From assembly GCA_022565695.1 (NCBI GenBank), contig JAIUME010000010.1, positions 29,378 through 93,377 of the forward strand: a stretch of DNA of 64,000 bases, read 5' to 3'. Source of the stretch: Alcanivorax sp. (GTDB lineage: Bacteria > Pseudomonadota > Gammaproteobacteria > Pseudomonadales > Alcanivoracaceae). Of the stretch, positions 17,936 to 27,793 are shown piece by piece. Each line of letters opens with the position of its first letter. Position 1 is the first letter of the stretch. The position numbers and the translations under genes were made by a program. The notes beneath the pieces were generated by a model. The model was given only the letters and a program-made list of their open reading frames with translations, had not been told where the DNA came from and did not search any database.

Positions 17936-19255
17936 TCAAGAGGCCACGGCGGTCTCTTTCTCGCTGCCTTTGCCGCCCGCCGCCAGCGCACTCTGGCGGT
18001 ACATATGGTGCCGGTTGTGCGGTATCCGATTCGATGCCGCCGGGGCAAACACCACCTGAAACAGTTGCATGGTGCCGGTGGTGAAGCCGGCCACCGACCC
18101 GGCCAGATAGAGATCCCAGGCACGGACAAAGGTGTCGTCATAGTCCGCGCGCACCTGCTCCCGGTGCGCCAGAAAACGCTCCCGCCAGTGGCGCAACGTT
18201 CGCGCGTAGTGCAGGCGCAGGTTTTCCATATCCAGTACCGAAAAATCACTCTGCTCGAACAACCGCATCAGCTCTACCGGACCCGGCACATGACAGCCGG
18301 GGAATATCCGTTTTTCAATCCAGCCGTTGACCGGCGCCGGACGATTGCGGCCGATGGTATGGATCAGCCCGATACCTTCCGGCTTCAGCACACGATTGAT
18401 GGCCTGGCCAAGGGACGGATAATTGGCTGGCCCCACATGCTCGAGCATGCCCACCGACACGAAGGCATCGCAGCGCGTCATCGGACGGACACCTGAACCG
18501 ATATTGCGGTAATCATCCTCGATGTATTCCACCTGGTCAGCCACGCCCTCTTGCTGAGCACGCTCACGGGCCCAGCGAATCTGCTCCGGGGAGATATTGA
18601 ATGCCTTGACCCGCACACCGCAATAACGCGCCATATAACGGGCCAACCCGCCCCAGCCACACCCGGCTTCCACCACCGTTTGTCCGGGTTTGAGACAGAG
18701 CTTGCGGCAGACATGCTCCAGCTTGGCCAACTGCGCCTGCTCCAGGGAGTACTCCGGCTGCTCGTAATAGGCGCAGGTGTATTGCATCGCCGCCTCGTCC
18801 AGCCAAAGGCGATAGAAGCTGTTACCGAGGTCGTAGTGGTGATGGATATTGAGGCGGGCATCCTGCTCGCTGGCACCCTCCCGGGCCGGGTCTCGCCATA
18901 ACCTGGCCAGCCAGGGCGGCTGCAACGTGGCGCCTTTGGCCAGGCTGGGATACAGATGTATCAGGAACTCATCCAGCGCACCGCTGACGGTGATACGCCC
19001 ACTGGCATAGAGATCACCGAAAGCCATATTCGGGCTGCGCAGGAGTTGGTACAGCGCGCCGCGATCCGCGATGGTCACGGTGTACGCCGCCTGATCAGGG
19101 CCAGTGGATGATTGATCCCAGAGTTGCAGCCGTATGGAAGGGGAGCCTGCCATGCGGTGTAGCCAGGCCAGCAGACGGCGCTCAGGGGGCCAGGCCGGGC
19201 GCGACGTTGCCCGGGGCTGATGACGTGTCACGATACTCGCGGTGTCACGCGGCAT
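17936..19255 (-). CDS. Cyclopropane-fatty-acyl-phospholipid synthase family methyltransferase
   Basis: The product has 439 residues. The SAM-binding motif is VVEAGCGWGGLARYMA, preceded by the family signature HHYDLGNSFYRLWLDE and AMQYTCAYY, and followed by GMLEHVG and NRVLKPEG. The N-terminal 120 residues match the lipid-binding region of CFA synthases. The enzyme adds a one-carbon unit from SAM to a double bond in a membrane phospholipid acyl chain. GGAGGTGA precedes the ATG at 19255. Pairing with the flavoprotein gene downstream suggests the product is something other than a plain cyclopropane (inference). Confidence 0.93.
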   Translation of the reverse strand: MPRDTASIVTRHQPRATSRPAWPPERRLLAWLHRMAGSPSIRLQLWDQSSTGPDQAAYTVTIADRGALYQLLRSPNMAFGDLYASGRITVSGALDEFLIHLYPSLAKGATLQPPWLARLWRDPAREGASEQDARLNIHHHYDLGNSFYRLWLDEAAMQYTCAYYEQPEYSLEQAQLAKLEHVCRKLCLKPGQTVVEAGCGWGGLARYMARYCGVRVKAFNISPEQIRWARERAQQEGVADQVEYIEDDYRNIGSGVRPMTRCDAFVSVGMLEHVGPANYPSLGQAINRVLKPEGIGLIHTIGRNRPAPVNGWIEKRIFPGCHVPGPVELMRLFEQSDFSVLDMENLRLHYARTLRHWRERFLAHREQVRADYDDTFVRAWDLYLAGSVAGFTTGTMQLFQVVFAPAASNRIPHNRHHMYRQSALAAGGKGSEKETAVAS

Positions 19256-19416
19256 GGTTCACCTCCCACAGTTCCTTGTCGAAAGTTCCGTGTCGAAAGC
19301 TTCACCACGCACCACGACCGTCAAGGACGGCCACTGCCCGAATGCGCCCCCTGAGTATAACGGCAACCGACAGCTGAAATGCAAGAGGACAGCAGGGGGC
19401 GGGCAATCCTGACGAG

Positions 19417-20529
19417 CTACTCTGACACCGTGTCCCGGAAAGGCAGCAAGGTCAGGGCTTCTTCCCGGTAGGCCGCAACGGCCGCCGCTTCCCGGCGACA
19501 GAAGTCACCGATAGCGTCATGAAAGCGGCGGTCCACCAGATGGTGGAGGGACCAGGTGATGACGGGCTCGAAGCCGCGCAACAGCTTGTGCTCGCCCTGG
19601 ACGCCGGGGTCAAACTCGTTCAGGCCCCGCTCGATGCTGAATTCAATGCCCTGGTAATAGCAGAGCTCGAAATGCAGGGCGTCATAGTCTCTCAAGGCGC
19701 CCCAGTAACGCCCGTAAAGGCGACTGTCGTCAAACAGGTAGAGCGCTGCGGCCACGGGAATGTCAGTGCCCGCCGTGTCAGGGTCCCGTTCGTCGAAAGC
19801 CACACTCATCATCAATTGTTCAGGCATGTGTTGCGCCAGCAGACGAAAGAACTGCTGGCTCAGGTAAGGCGCCTGACCGCGTTTGAGGTAGGTGCTGGCA
19901 TAGCAGGCATAGAACGCATCCCACCAGCGCTCCGGAATGGCGTTGCCGCAGGCACGGTCAGTGCGCAGATGCTGCTCACTGATGCGCCGACGCTCACGGC
20001 GTAACCCCTTTCGTTTGCGCGAAACCAGCGCATCGAGGAAGCCATCGAAATCGGCGTAACCCCGGTTGAACCAGCGAAAATGGCAGGCCTGACGGGAAAT
20101 CAGGGGCAAGTCCGCCAGCGCCTCGCGGGTAGGCTGGTCGGGAAACAGCAGGTGCCAGCCCGAGGCACCGGTGTCCTGCAACTGCGCCTGAATCTGCGGC
20201 CACAACCAGGCCGCAGCATCCTGACCGGCGGGCAGCTGCCAGCGAGGGCCCGGCACTGGCGTGTAGGGCACCGCCGTAATCAGCTTGGGATAATAGGCGA
20301 GACCATAGCGTTGGTATGCGTGGGCCCATTGATGGTCGAAGACATACTCGCCCCAGGGATTGTCCTTGGCATACAGGGGCATCCAGCCCTGTGCGGCACT
20401 CTCCAGAGATAGGTCGCCTGGGGACCGGTCGCCCAGAGACATATCATGCCAGCCGGCAGCCGCACCGACCGCGCCGGTATCTGCCAGGGCATTGAGATAG
20501 GCAGCACGAAGAAAAGGATAGTGAGCCAT
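19417..20529 (-). CDS. GNAT/FemAB-like N-acyltransferase (DUF482 family)
   Basis: The product has 370 residues. It matches the COG3146 (DUF482) family: MPLYAKDNPWGEYVFDHQWA near residue 50, YYPKLITAVPYTPVPG near residue 78, and the C-terminal ALHFELCYYQGIEFSIERG and FDPGVQGEHKL. The fold is that of FemAB/GNAT acyltransferases; the substrate is unknown. The N-terminus is slightly short for the family, and the codons just upstream (H-S-W-E-F) stay in frame without another start. It may be the first gene of the leftward lipid operon, 161 bases upstream of the CFA-like gene. Confidence 0.85.
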   Translation of the reverse strand: MAHYPFLRAAYLNALADTGAVGAAAGWHDMSLGDRSPGDLSLESAAQGWMPLYAKDNPWGEYVFDHQWAHAYQRYGLAYYPKLITAVPYTPVPGPRWQLPAGQDAAAWLWPQIQAQLQDTGASGWHLLFPDQPTREALADLPLISRQACHFRWFNRGYADFDGFLDALVSRKRKGLRRERRRISEQHLRTDRACGNAIPERWWDAFYACYASTYLKRGQAPYLSQQFFRLLAQHMPEQLMMSVAFDERDPDTAGTDIPVAAALYLFDDSRLYGRYWGALRDYDALHFELCYYQGIEFSIERGLNEFDPGVQGEHKLLRGFEPVITWSLHHLVDRRFHDAIGDFCRREAAAVAAYREEALTLLPFRDTVSE

Positions 20530-20553
20530 GAATTCCCATGAATGTTGATGCGA

Positions 20554-20584
20554 TTGTTCAAATCTTGCCCGGCTTGGTTACAAT
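20554..20584 (+). promoter_or_regulatory. Possible sigma-70 promoter of the cold-shock fusion gene
   Basis: TTGTTC (20554-20559) and TACAAT (20579-20584) are separated by 19 bases, slightly long. The start codon at 20631 lies about 40 bases after the predicted transcription start. Confidence 0.35.
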
Positions 20585-20630
20585 GCGCGCCCGACTATAA
20601 GCAATCACAAGCAAGGTGACGTCAACTGTT

Positions 20631-21287
20631 ATGCAAGATGTACGATTTCTGACACCCTTTTACCTGTTCTTTGCCGCACTGTTCGGCCTGTGCGGCCTGG
20701 CCCTGGCATTTTCTCCCAGCGGCCTTTTCAGCCTCTGGCACCCCCAGCAGGACGCCGACGCGATGGTCCCGGTCCTGGCGCGCCAGGCCGGCGCAGGGCT
20801 GCTGCTGGCCGCCGCCATCACTGTCGTTTGCCTCCGGGCAGGCGGCCTGCGCACGGCACTGCACTGCCTCGTGCTGCTGTTTCTTGTCGCATTCGCCGCC
20901 AGCCATGGCGCGCTGCTGGCTGGCCCGGCCAGCTGGATGCTGCTGCCCGTCGCGCTCTTTGCCCTGCCCCTGCTGATGACCGGCACCGCTGCGCTGGTGC
21001 GCCAGTTTGCTGGCGCCGGGCGTTTGCCCGCCGTCAAGGCAACCCGCAGCCGTGATGCCTCACCCGGGGCCGCCGCACGCGGCAGCCTGCAGGGCGAAAT
21101 CAAATGGTTCAACCCGAACAAGGGCTTCGGCTTCATTCAGAGCGATGACGGCCGCGAAGTATTTGTTCACTTCCGTGCCTTGCAGAATGGTGGCCGACGC
21201 ACCCTGCGCCAGGGCGCGCGCGTCAGTTTCGAGGTTCGCGACACCGAACGTGGCGAGCAAGCGCAAGACGTGTACGTGGAAGACTGA
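20631..21287 (+). CDS. Membrane protein with C-terminal cold-shock domain
   Basis: The product has 218 residues. The first 125 residues form about four hydrophobic helices (starting [21 protein letters not shown]). After a short basic, alanine-rich linker, residues about 150-218 are a complete cold-shock domain: [16 protein letters not shown] with both RNP motifs (KGFGFI and VFVHF). Cold-shock domains bind single-stranded RNA or DNA, so this would hold a nucleic-acid binder at the inner membrane. The ATG at 20631 is chosen; a GTG 15 bases earlier overlaps the only Shine-Dalgarno-like AAGGTGA. Confidence 0.88.
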   Translation: MQDVRFLTPFYLFFAALFGLCGLALAFSPSGLFSLWHPQQDADAMVPVLARQAGAGLLLAAAITVVCLRAGGLRTALHCLVLLFLVAFAASHGALLAGPASWMLLPVALFALPLLMTGTAALVRQFAGAGRLPAVKATRSRDASPGAAARGSLQGEIKWFNPNKGFGFIQSDDGREVFVHFRALQNGGRRTLRQGARVSFEVRDTERGEQAQDVYVED

Positions 21288-21313
21288 AGCACTGCATCCG
21301 CCTCGGGACAGCG

Positions 21314-22006
21314 TCACGCTTCCCGGGGCGGCACAGGGCCAACCGGCGTACCTGGCCTGGCCAGTGCCCACAGCACTGTCACGATAGCACCCGTGCACAA
21401 CCAGGGATCCAGCAAGTAATCCCAGAGGTTGCCCGACGGCAGTAGCTGCAACGCAAAGGCACACTGTGCCGCCACCAGCAGCAGGCAAAGGTGGTAGGCA
21501 CGCAATACCCACAACGCCAGCCCCAGGCAGAGCAACCCTGTACTGAGGCGGAAGTCGCCGAAGCCAGCCCCCCAGATATCTGCAGCCCCTGCTCCCGGCC
21601 CCAGCCCCAGCGCTGCCGGATAAACCACCAGCCCCGCCACGATCACGCCGAAAATCAGCATGCGCCGCTGCCCGTCAGGCAAGGCCAGACTGCCCCAGCC
21701 AGGGCGCCTCTGGCACCACGGGTGCAGCAGATACAACACTGCCAGCAGGCCGCTGGTGATACTGAAACGCCCCTGCCCGGCCCATGCACCCGGCAATCCA
21801 TCAGACAATCCATCAGACAAGCCATCAAACAAGCCCTGCGACGAGAGCCCGGCCAACACGGCCATGCAAATGGCCACGGCGGCGATCACCGGCCACCGGG
21901 AAGCTGGCGTACGTGTCGACCCCACCGCCGTCAGCAATGCCGTCGCCAGGGCGGCATAGACCAGTGTCGCCAGCACCAGGCTGGCCAGTACAGCATAGGT
22001 CATCAT
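21314..22006 (-). CDS. Hypothetical multi-pass membrane protein
   Basis: The product has 230 residues with about six hydrophobic helices and no family I recognise. GGGGAGA precedes the ATG at 22006. The start codon overlaps the stop of the gene at 22003-23199 (ATGATGA arrangement), so the two are co-translated and probably interact. Residues about 49-62 hold a four-residue repeat (GLSD type) encoded by a 12-bp tandem repeat, in a loop between helices. Confidence 0.75.
   Translation of the reverse strand: MMTYAVLASLVLATLVYAALATALLTAVGSTRTPASRWPVIAAVAICMAVLAGLSSQGLFDGLSDGLSDGLPGAWAGQGRFSITSGLLAVLYLLHPWCQRRPGWGSLALPDGQRRMLIFGVIVAGLVVYPAALGLGPGAGAADIWGAGFGDFRLSTGLLCLGLALWVLRAYHLCLLLVAAQCAFALQLLPSGNLWDYLLDPWLCTGAIVTVLWALARPGTPVGPVPPREA
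21795..21842. repeat. 12-bp tandem repeat inside a membrane protein gene
   Basis: The unit AATCCATCAGAC occurs exactly at 21795-21806 and 21807-21818, then as AAGCCATCAAAC (21819-21830) and more weakly at 21831-21842. The unit is a multiple of three, so copy changes would keep the frame and only lengthen a Gly-Leu-Ser-Asp loop. Confidence 0.85.
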
Positions 22007-23199
22007 GATGTCTCCCCTGTCCAGGCGGCGCTGAACACCTGATGCCGCAGTCGGCAGCCGTCGTCGGCGTACAACAGGTGCACCATGCCGTCCGCCGCAA
22101 TCGTCAATGCCGGTGCCCCGGTGGCCTGGCCATCTGGCCGGCGGCATTGTCCGGCGCGGTCGGCCAGTGTCACCGGTGTGCGCCAGCGCTGGCCGGCATC
22201 TTGCCCGCGGTGCCACTGCAGTGCGCCGCCCTCACTGACGGCAACCAGACCCCAGTCCCCTTCCGCGAGGCGCAACGCCGCAAGACTGTTGCCCGGCGCC
22301 AGCGTCCCCGCCGCAGACAAGGCCTGCGGTACGGACCAGCGCTCGCCTCGATCGGCCGTGCCCGACCAGAAGAGTGGGCCCGGCTCCGCCGCGGGGGTCA
22401 GCAGTTGCAGGGCGCTCTCACCGCCGTCCGCCAGCAGTATCGCCGTGCCCGCCGCCTGATCGTCGGGCAGCCGCTGGCTGGCGGCGATGTAGGGGGCGCC
22501 TTGCTGTGTACCCCGCTGACGGCCTTCCTGAATAGCCACACGCAACCAGACCAGCGTATCGCCACGCTGCACCAGCAGGGCATGACTGCCATCAGTGCGC
22601 CGGGCTGCCGGGCCGGCGAGCCGCACCGCCTGGCCGGGCAACGCACTCAACAGCGGACCAGAGCGCAGGTGCCACCCGCTGCCATCCTGCACCGCAAGGG
22701 TCAGCGCAGGCGTTGCCCCGCCGCTGATCGCGTAGATGTGGACCTCGTCGCGGGCGCCTCGCACCACCACCACACCACGGTCCAGACCGCCTTTGCCGGC
22801 ATGAGTCTCCGGCGGCAGCGTTTCCGTGTCGCTCCAGCGCCCGGTCTCCCGATCACCGCTGGCAGGGGTGTAGGTCGCGCTGTGAAGTCCGCCCTGGTGC
22901 TGCCAGAGCGCCCGCAAGCGCCCCTCTGGCAGGGATACCCAGGCCGGCGAGTGACCGTCCTGCACCGGCAGGGGCAAAGGCACCGCTGCCGGGCCTGAGC
23001 CCACCTCGGCTGCGGCGATCTGCGGCACAGGCGCCACCTGAAACGGCGGCGTGCTTTGCCACAGATGACCGGGCAAGCTGGCGTAGTAGCCCAGCACCAG
23101 CAACGCCCCGATACCCAGATGCAGGCCCTTGCTGTGGAAGAAATGACGGACAGCCTGACCGAAATCGGGCGTCCCATCGGGTTTTTGCGGCTCTTGCAT
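22003..23199 (-). CDS. Membrane-anchored BNR/sialidase-like beta-propeller protein
   Basis: The product has 398 residues with one N-terminal membrane helix (LHLGIGALLVLGYYASLPG, about 26-45). The rest is predicted periplasmic and contains repeated Asp-box-like segments: ETGRWSDTETLP, DRGERWSVPQAL and DAGQRWRTPVTLAD. These are the marks of BNR-repeat propellers such as sialidases. The sialidase catalytic Arg triad and the FRIP motif are not visible, so enzyme activity is doubtful. Its gene is coupled to the membrane protein downstream. Confidence 0.7.
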   Translation of the reverse strand: MQEPQKPDGTPDFGQAVRHFFHSKGLHLGIGALLVLGYYASLPGHLWQSTPPFQVAPVPQIAAAEVGSGPAAVPLPLPVQDGHSPAWVSLPEGRLRALWQHQGGLHSATYTPASGDRETGRWSDTETLPPETHAGKGGLDRGVVVVRGARDEVHIYAISGGATPALTLAVQDGSGWHLRSGPLLSALPGQAVRLAGPAARRTDGSHALLVQRGDTLVWLRVAIQEGRQRGTQQGAPYIAASQRLPDDQAAGTAILLADGGESALQLLTPAAEPGPLFWSGTADRGERWSVPQALSAAGTLAPGNSLAALRLAEGDWGLVAVSEGGALQWHRGQDAGQRWRTPVTLADRAGQCRRPDGQATGAPALTIAADGMVHLLYADDGCRLRHQVFSAAWTGETS

Positions 23200-23341
23200 G
23201 ACGTGGTCCTGTGTTGCTCACAGCGGCACATGATACACGGGGAACGGCCCCTCTTACGTGATTTGCCCCAGCCCGGCTGGCACCGGCAACCCCACTCTTG
23301 TGCTATGCACCTCTCACTGATAATTTGAACCAGTTCAAAGA

Positions 23342-25180
23342 ATGCGCCCTTCACACTGCGGCGCAGGCCCGCTTCATAACACACAAGAACAACGCGGGGT
23401 ACTACACGTGTCTGCCAACCTCAAACTGGCCGCCGGCACTGCGCCGGGCGGCGATGACCAGCTTTTGCGCATTGCGCGACGCCTCGCCGACCAGCAAGGA
23501 CTGAGTCGCGCGCTGCAGGACACTGCAGATATCGTGGTGCTGACGCAGGACGCCAAAGGCCGGCTACTGTCCGTCAATCGCTATGGCCGCTGGCTGTGGG
23601 GACAGCCCGCCAGCCATCTGCGGCGCCGCACGTTTGCCAGCCTGCTGGAGGACCCGCCCGAAGCGCTGGCCCGGCAGCTGGAAGACGTGGCCGCCGGCCG
23701 CACACACTCTCTGCGTCATGAAAGCTCATTGGCCCGGCCCGATGGCGACGCGCTGCTGATGTCCTGGTGGCACACGCTCTGGCAGTCTGGTGCCGGGCGC
23801 AAACAGCGCATCGTGTCCATTGGCCTGGACGTCTCCGACCAGCGCATTGCCGAAGCCCATATCGGCTGGCTCGCCAGCCATGACCCGCTGACCGGTCTGT
23901 TCAACCGACGCCGCTTCATCGAGGAAGGCCGACGCTGGCTTGACGCAGCCGAATCCGGCGAGCGTGCCGGTTTCAGTCTCCTGCTGCTGGATCTTGACCA
24001 GTTCCGCGACGTCAACGACCTCAATGGCCATCATCAGGGTGATCGCCTGCTGCAAAAAGTGTCGCTGCTGCTGAGCAACTGCCTTGGGCCTGCGGACGTC
24101 ATCGCGCGCCTGGGCGGCGATGAGTTCGGCATCCTTCTGGCCAGCAACGACGCCCATCGTGTGCAGGCAACTGCCCGCCGCTGCTGCAACACACTGAACG
24201 AACATGCGATGAAAGAAGGCGATGCACATCTGCCCGTCACCACCAGCATCGGCATCAGCCACTACCCGCAACACGGTCGCAGCATGGAAACCCTGCTCGC
24301 CAATGCGGATATCGCCATGTATCAGGCCAAGGCTATCGGCAGAAATGCCTGGCATGTGTTTGATGGCGACGAACTCCATCGGGCCAGAATCCAGGAACGC
24401 ATACTGTGGGAACAACGGGTCAGGGAGCTGCTTGCGGGCAACGCGATTACCCTGCATTGCCAACCGATCATGCATATTCCCAGTCAAACCATCAGCCATT
24501 ACGAAGCACTGCTGCGGGTCGCCGATGACCAGGGGGGCTGGCTGGCCACCCAGGAACTGATCAGTACCGCAGAACAGGCCGGCATGATCCAGCAGCTCGA
24601 CGAGAAGATCATCACCCGCGCCTGCGAAATGCTGGCGGAGCAAGGCCCTCCGGGGCAGCGCCCGCCACTGGCCGTCAACCTGTCCGGGCTGTCCTGCCAC
24701 AATCCTCGTCTGGTCGCCCATGTCAGCCAGGCGATGCAGCAATATGGCATCGTGGCCGGGGAACTGATTTTTGAAATCACCGAAACGGCAGCCCTGGCCG
24801 ATGTGCATACCACCATCGACGTCATGCAGGATCTGCGCGCCCAGGGCTGCCGCTTTGCACTGGACGATTTCGGTGTCGGCTTCTCGTCGCTGTATTACCT
24901 GAAGAAACTGCCGGTGGATTTCGTCAAAATCGACGGCTCATTCATTCGGCAACTGGATGAAAGCGAGGAGCATCGCGTGCTGATCCGGGCCCTGGTGGAT
25001 GTTGCCCGCGCCTTTCGTTTGCAGACCGTGGCAGAATTCGTCGAGAACGACCGCGTGCTCGCCCTGCTAAACGGTCTGGGAGTGGACTACGCTCAGGGCT
25101 ACCATATAGGCAAACCTGCGGCGGCCACGCGGGGTGCTTTGCCCGGTGACGTCAGACTGTCGCTGCGCAATGCCCGCTGA
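23342..25180 (+). CDS. PAS-GGDEF-EAL cyclic-di-GMP turnover protein
   Basis: The product has up to 612 residues and no membrane segment. A PAS-like domain (about 55-165, with DTADIVVLTQDAKGRLLSVN) precedes a GGDEF domain with intact RLGGDEF (about 258) and an EAL domain with YEALLR, NLSG, LDDFGVGFSS and VKIDGSFIR. The RxxD inhibitory site upstream of GGDEF is replaced by G-x-x-D. Both diguanylate cyclase and phosphodiesterase activities look possible; which dominates is unknown. The start is uncertain: a GTG at 23408 would drop 22 residues. The PilZ-like protein at 59769 could respond to its product. Confidence 0.93.
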   Translation: MRPSHCGAGPLHNTQEQRGVLHVSANLKLAAGTAPGGDDQLLRIARRLADQQGLSRALQDTADIVVLTQDAKGRLLSVNRYGRWLWGQPASHLRRRTFASLLEDPPEALARQLEDVAAGRTHSLRHESSLARPDGDALLMSWWHTLWQSGAGRKQRIVSIGLDVSDQRIAEAHIGWLASHDPLTGLFNRRRFIEEGRRWLDAAESGERAGFSLLLLDLDQFRDVNDLNGHHQGDRLLQKVSLLLSNCLGPADVIARLGGDEFGILLASNDAHRVQATARRCCNTLNEHAMKEGDAHLPVTTSIGISHYPQHGRSMETLLANADIAMYQAKAIGRNAWHVFDGDELHRARIQERILWEQRVRELLAGNAITLHCQPIMHIPSQTISHYEALLRVADDQGGWLATQELISTAEQAGMIQQLDEKIITRACEMLAEQGPPGQRPPLAVNLSGLSCHNPRLVAHVSQAMQQYGIVAGELIFEITETAALADVHTTIDVMQDLRAQGCRFALDDFGVGFSSLYYLKKLPVDFVKIDGSFIRQLDESEEHRVLIRALVDVARAFRLQTVAEFVENDRVLALLNGLGVDYAQGYHIGKPAAATRGALPGDVRLSLRNAR

Positions 25181-25225
25181 CGGATTGCCCGCCGCAGCAT
25201 CAGGGAGCTTCTCAAGGAGTCAGGC

Positions 25226-26044
25226 ATGGAATACCGATCACCCCGTTTCTCGCGTACCCGGGTGCCAGCCGTGTCGCGATGGGGGCTGCTGGCACTGCTG
25301 CTGTGCTGGAGCCCCGTCAATGGCGCTGACACAGGGGCAGGCACAGCAACAATCCATAGCACAGACAGCACCGCCACACGGAGCGTAGCCGATCCCATTG
25401 AAGAGCTGGACGATACCTGGCGTCTGGTCAGTGACCGCAATGATATCCGGGTCTACATGCGCCACCGGGACGACTCACGGTTGAAGACCTTCCGGGGCGT
25501 CACCCACATCACCCTGAAAGACCAGTACGCGCTGGCAGCCGTACTGGAGGACTATGACAATTTCCCGCGCTGGCTGCATTTCGTCGACGGCGCGGAAGAG
25601 TTTGCGCGCGAGTCCCCGCTGCTGCGCTACCTGCGCTTCACCACGCACCTGCCCTGGCCCCTGGCCAATCGGGAAGCCGTGTTGCAGGCCGATGTGGTGC
25701 AAGACCCCGAATCACCGCAAGACGGCGTGACCATATACCTTCAGGGGCGCCCGGAGTTGCTGCCGGAAAACGATCGCTACGTGCGCTTCCCGGAAATGTC
25801 CGGCATTCTCGCGGCACGTTTTCTGGGCGACGATCAGGTGGAGTTCACCTACCAGTTGATCCTGGATGCCGGCGGCTACATTCCCGCCTGGTTGTCCAAT
25901 ATCCTGCTCCGTGATGCGCCCTATTTCACCCTCGACCGGCTGCGCCGGACGGTGCTGCGCCCGGAATATCAGGGCAAGTACTACGACTATCTGGACCTCT
26001 CCGGCCCTGGCCGACCTGCCCCGGACAGCGACGCCGCCCCCTGA
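25226..26044 (+). CDS. START domain-containing periplasmic protein
   Basis: The product has 272 residues with an N-terminal signal peptide (SRWGLLALLLCWSPVNGAD). After a Ser/Thr-rich linker, residues about 55-255 form a START-like lipid-binding domain with WRLVSDRNDIRVYMRH, VLEDYDNFPRWLHFV, LPWPLANREAVL and YYDYLDL. START domains bind lipids in a deep pocket; ligand unknown. CAAGGAG lies upstream of the ATG. Confidence 0.87.
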   Translation: MEYRSPRFSRTRVPAVSRWGLLALLLCWSPVNGADTGAGTATIHSTDSTATRSVADPIEELDDTWRLVSDRNDIRVYMRHRDDSRLKTFRGVTHITLKDQYALAAVLEDYDNFPRWLHFVDGAEEFARESPLLRYLRFTTHLPWPLANREAVLQADVVQDPESPQDGVTIYLQGRPELLPENDRYVRFPEMSGILAARFLGDDQVEFTYQLILDAGGYIPAWLSNILLRDAPYFTLDRLRRTVLRPEYQGKYYDYLDLSGPGRPAPDSDAAP

Positions 26045-26287
26045 GCCCTGCCCCTGACCCGGACAGCCGACGTACCGCATTCAGGCCGTCAGCCGCCGCT
26101 GTTCGGGCAGCCAGAATACAGCCTGGTTCGCCCAACGGCAGCCGCTCAGGTCAGCAAGGCCAACCCGATCGGTCAACTCTGACACCAATCCATGTCAGAA
26201 TTGGCCCACTTTGCTCACGATGCCCCGTTACACTGCGCCGAGAGTGTGTTTGACCAACAATTTGAATTGCCCCTCAGGAGACGCAGC

Positions 26288-27126
<839 letters not shown>

Positions 27127-27130
<4 letters not shown>

Positions 27131-27729
27131 TCAGCAAGCCTTTTTCACAGGCCTGCGACAATAACCGGGGGCCGATCCTTCAGGTGCTGCAACAGTATCT
27201 GAAGGCCCCCGGCACACTGCTGGAACTCGGCAGCGGCACAGGCCAGCATGCGGCCTGGATGCCACATTTCCTGCCCCATATTCACTGGCAGCCCTCTGAT
27301 CTGCCTGAACGCCTCCCCGGCATTCGCGCCTGGCTGGCCGACAATCGCCCCGCCAATGTGGCAGACCCGCTGGTGCTGGACATGGCGCAGCCCTGGCCAT
27401 CACTGGCCTGCGATTACCTGCTCACCGTCAATACCTTCCACATCCTCGCGCAGGACGACGTCGCCCGCGCCATACAGCACGCGGGCGAGCGCTTGCCAGC
27501 CGGCGGGCTGTTTGTGGTGTATGGCCCCTTCAACTACGATGGGCGCTTCACATCAGAGAGCAATGCCCGGTTCAATGACTGGCTGCAGCAACAGCATCCG
27601 GCCTCTGCCATTCGCGATATCGAGTGGGTCTGTGCTGCCATGAACGCCGCCGGCATGACACTGGCCGATGATCAGGCCATGCCCGCCAACAACCGGACAC
27701 TGGTCTTCCGCCGGACAGCAGAAGAATAA
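27127..27729 (+). CDS. DUF938 family SAM-dependent methyltransferase
   Basis: The product has 200 residues. FSQACDNNRGPILQVLQ at the N-terminus, LLELGSGTGQHAAWM (SAM motif I) and FVVYGPFNYDGRFTSESNA are diagnostic of DUF938. The methyl acceptor is unknown. It overlaps the SDR gene by four bases, so the two are co-translated. Confidence 0.92.
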
Positions 27730-27793
27730 AGGTTCCCCTTGCCTGTGCATTTTTTCTACAATGACGGCCTTCAGAACAGGACAGTAGAGCATT

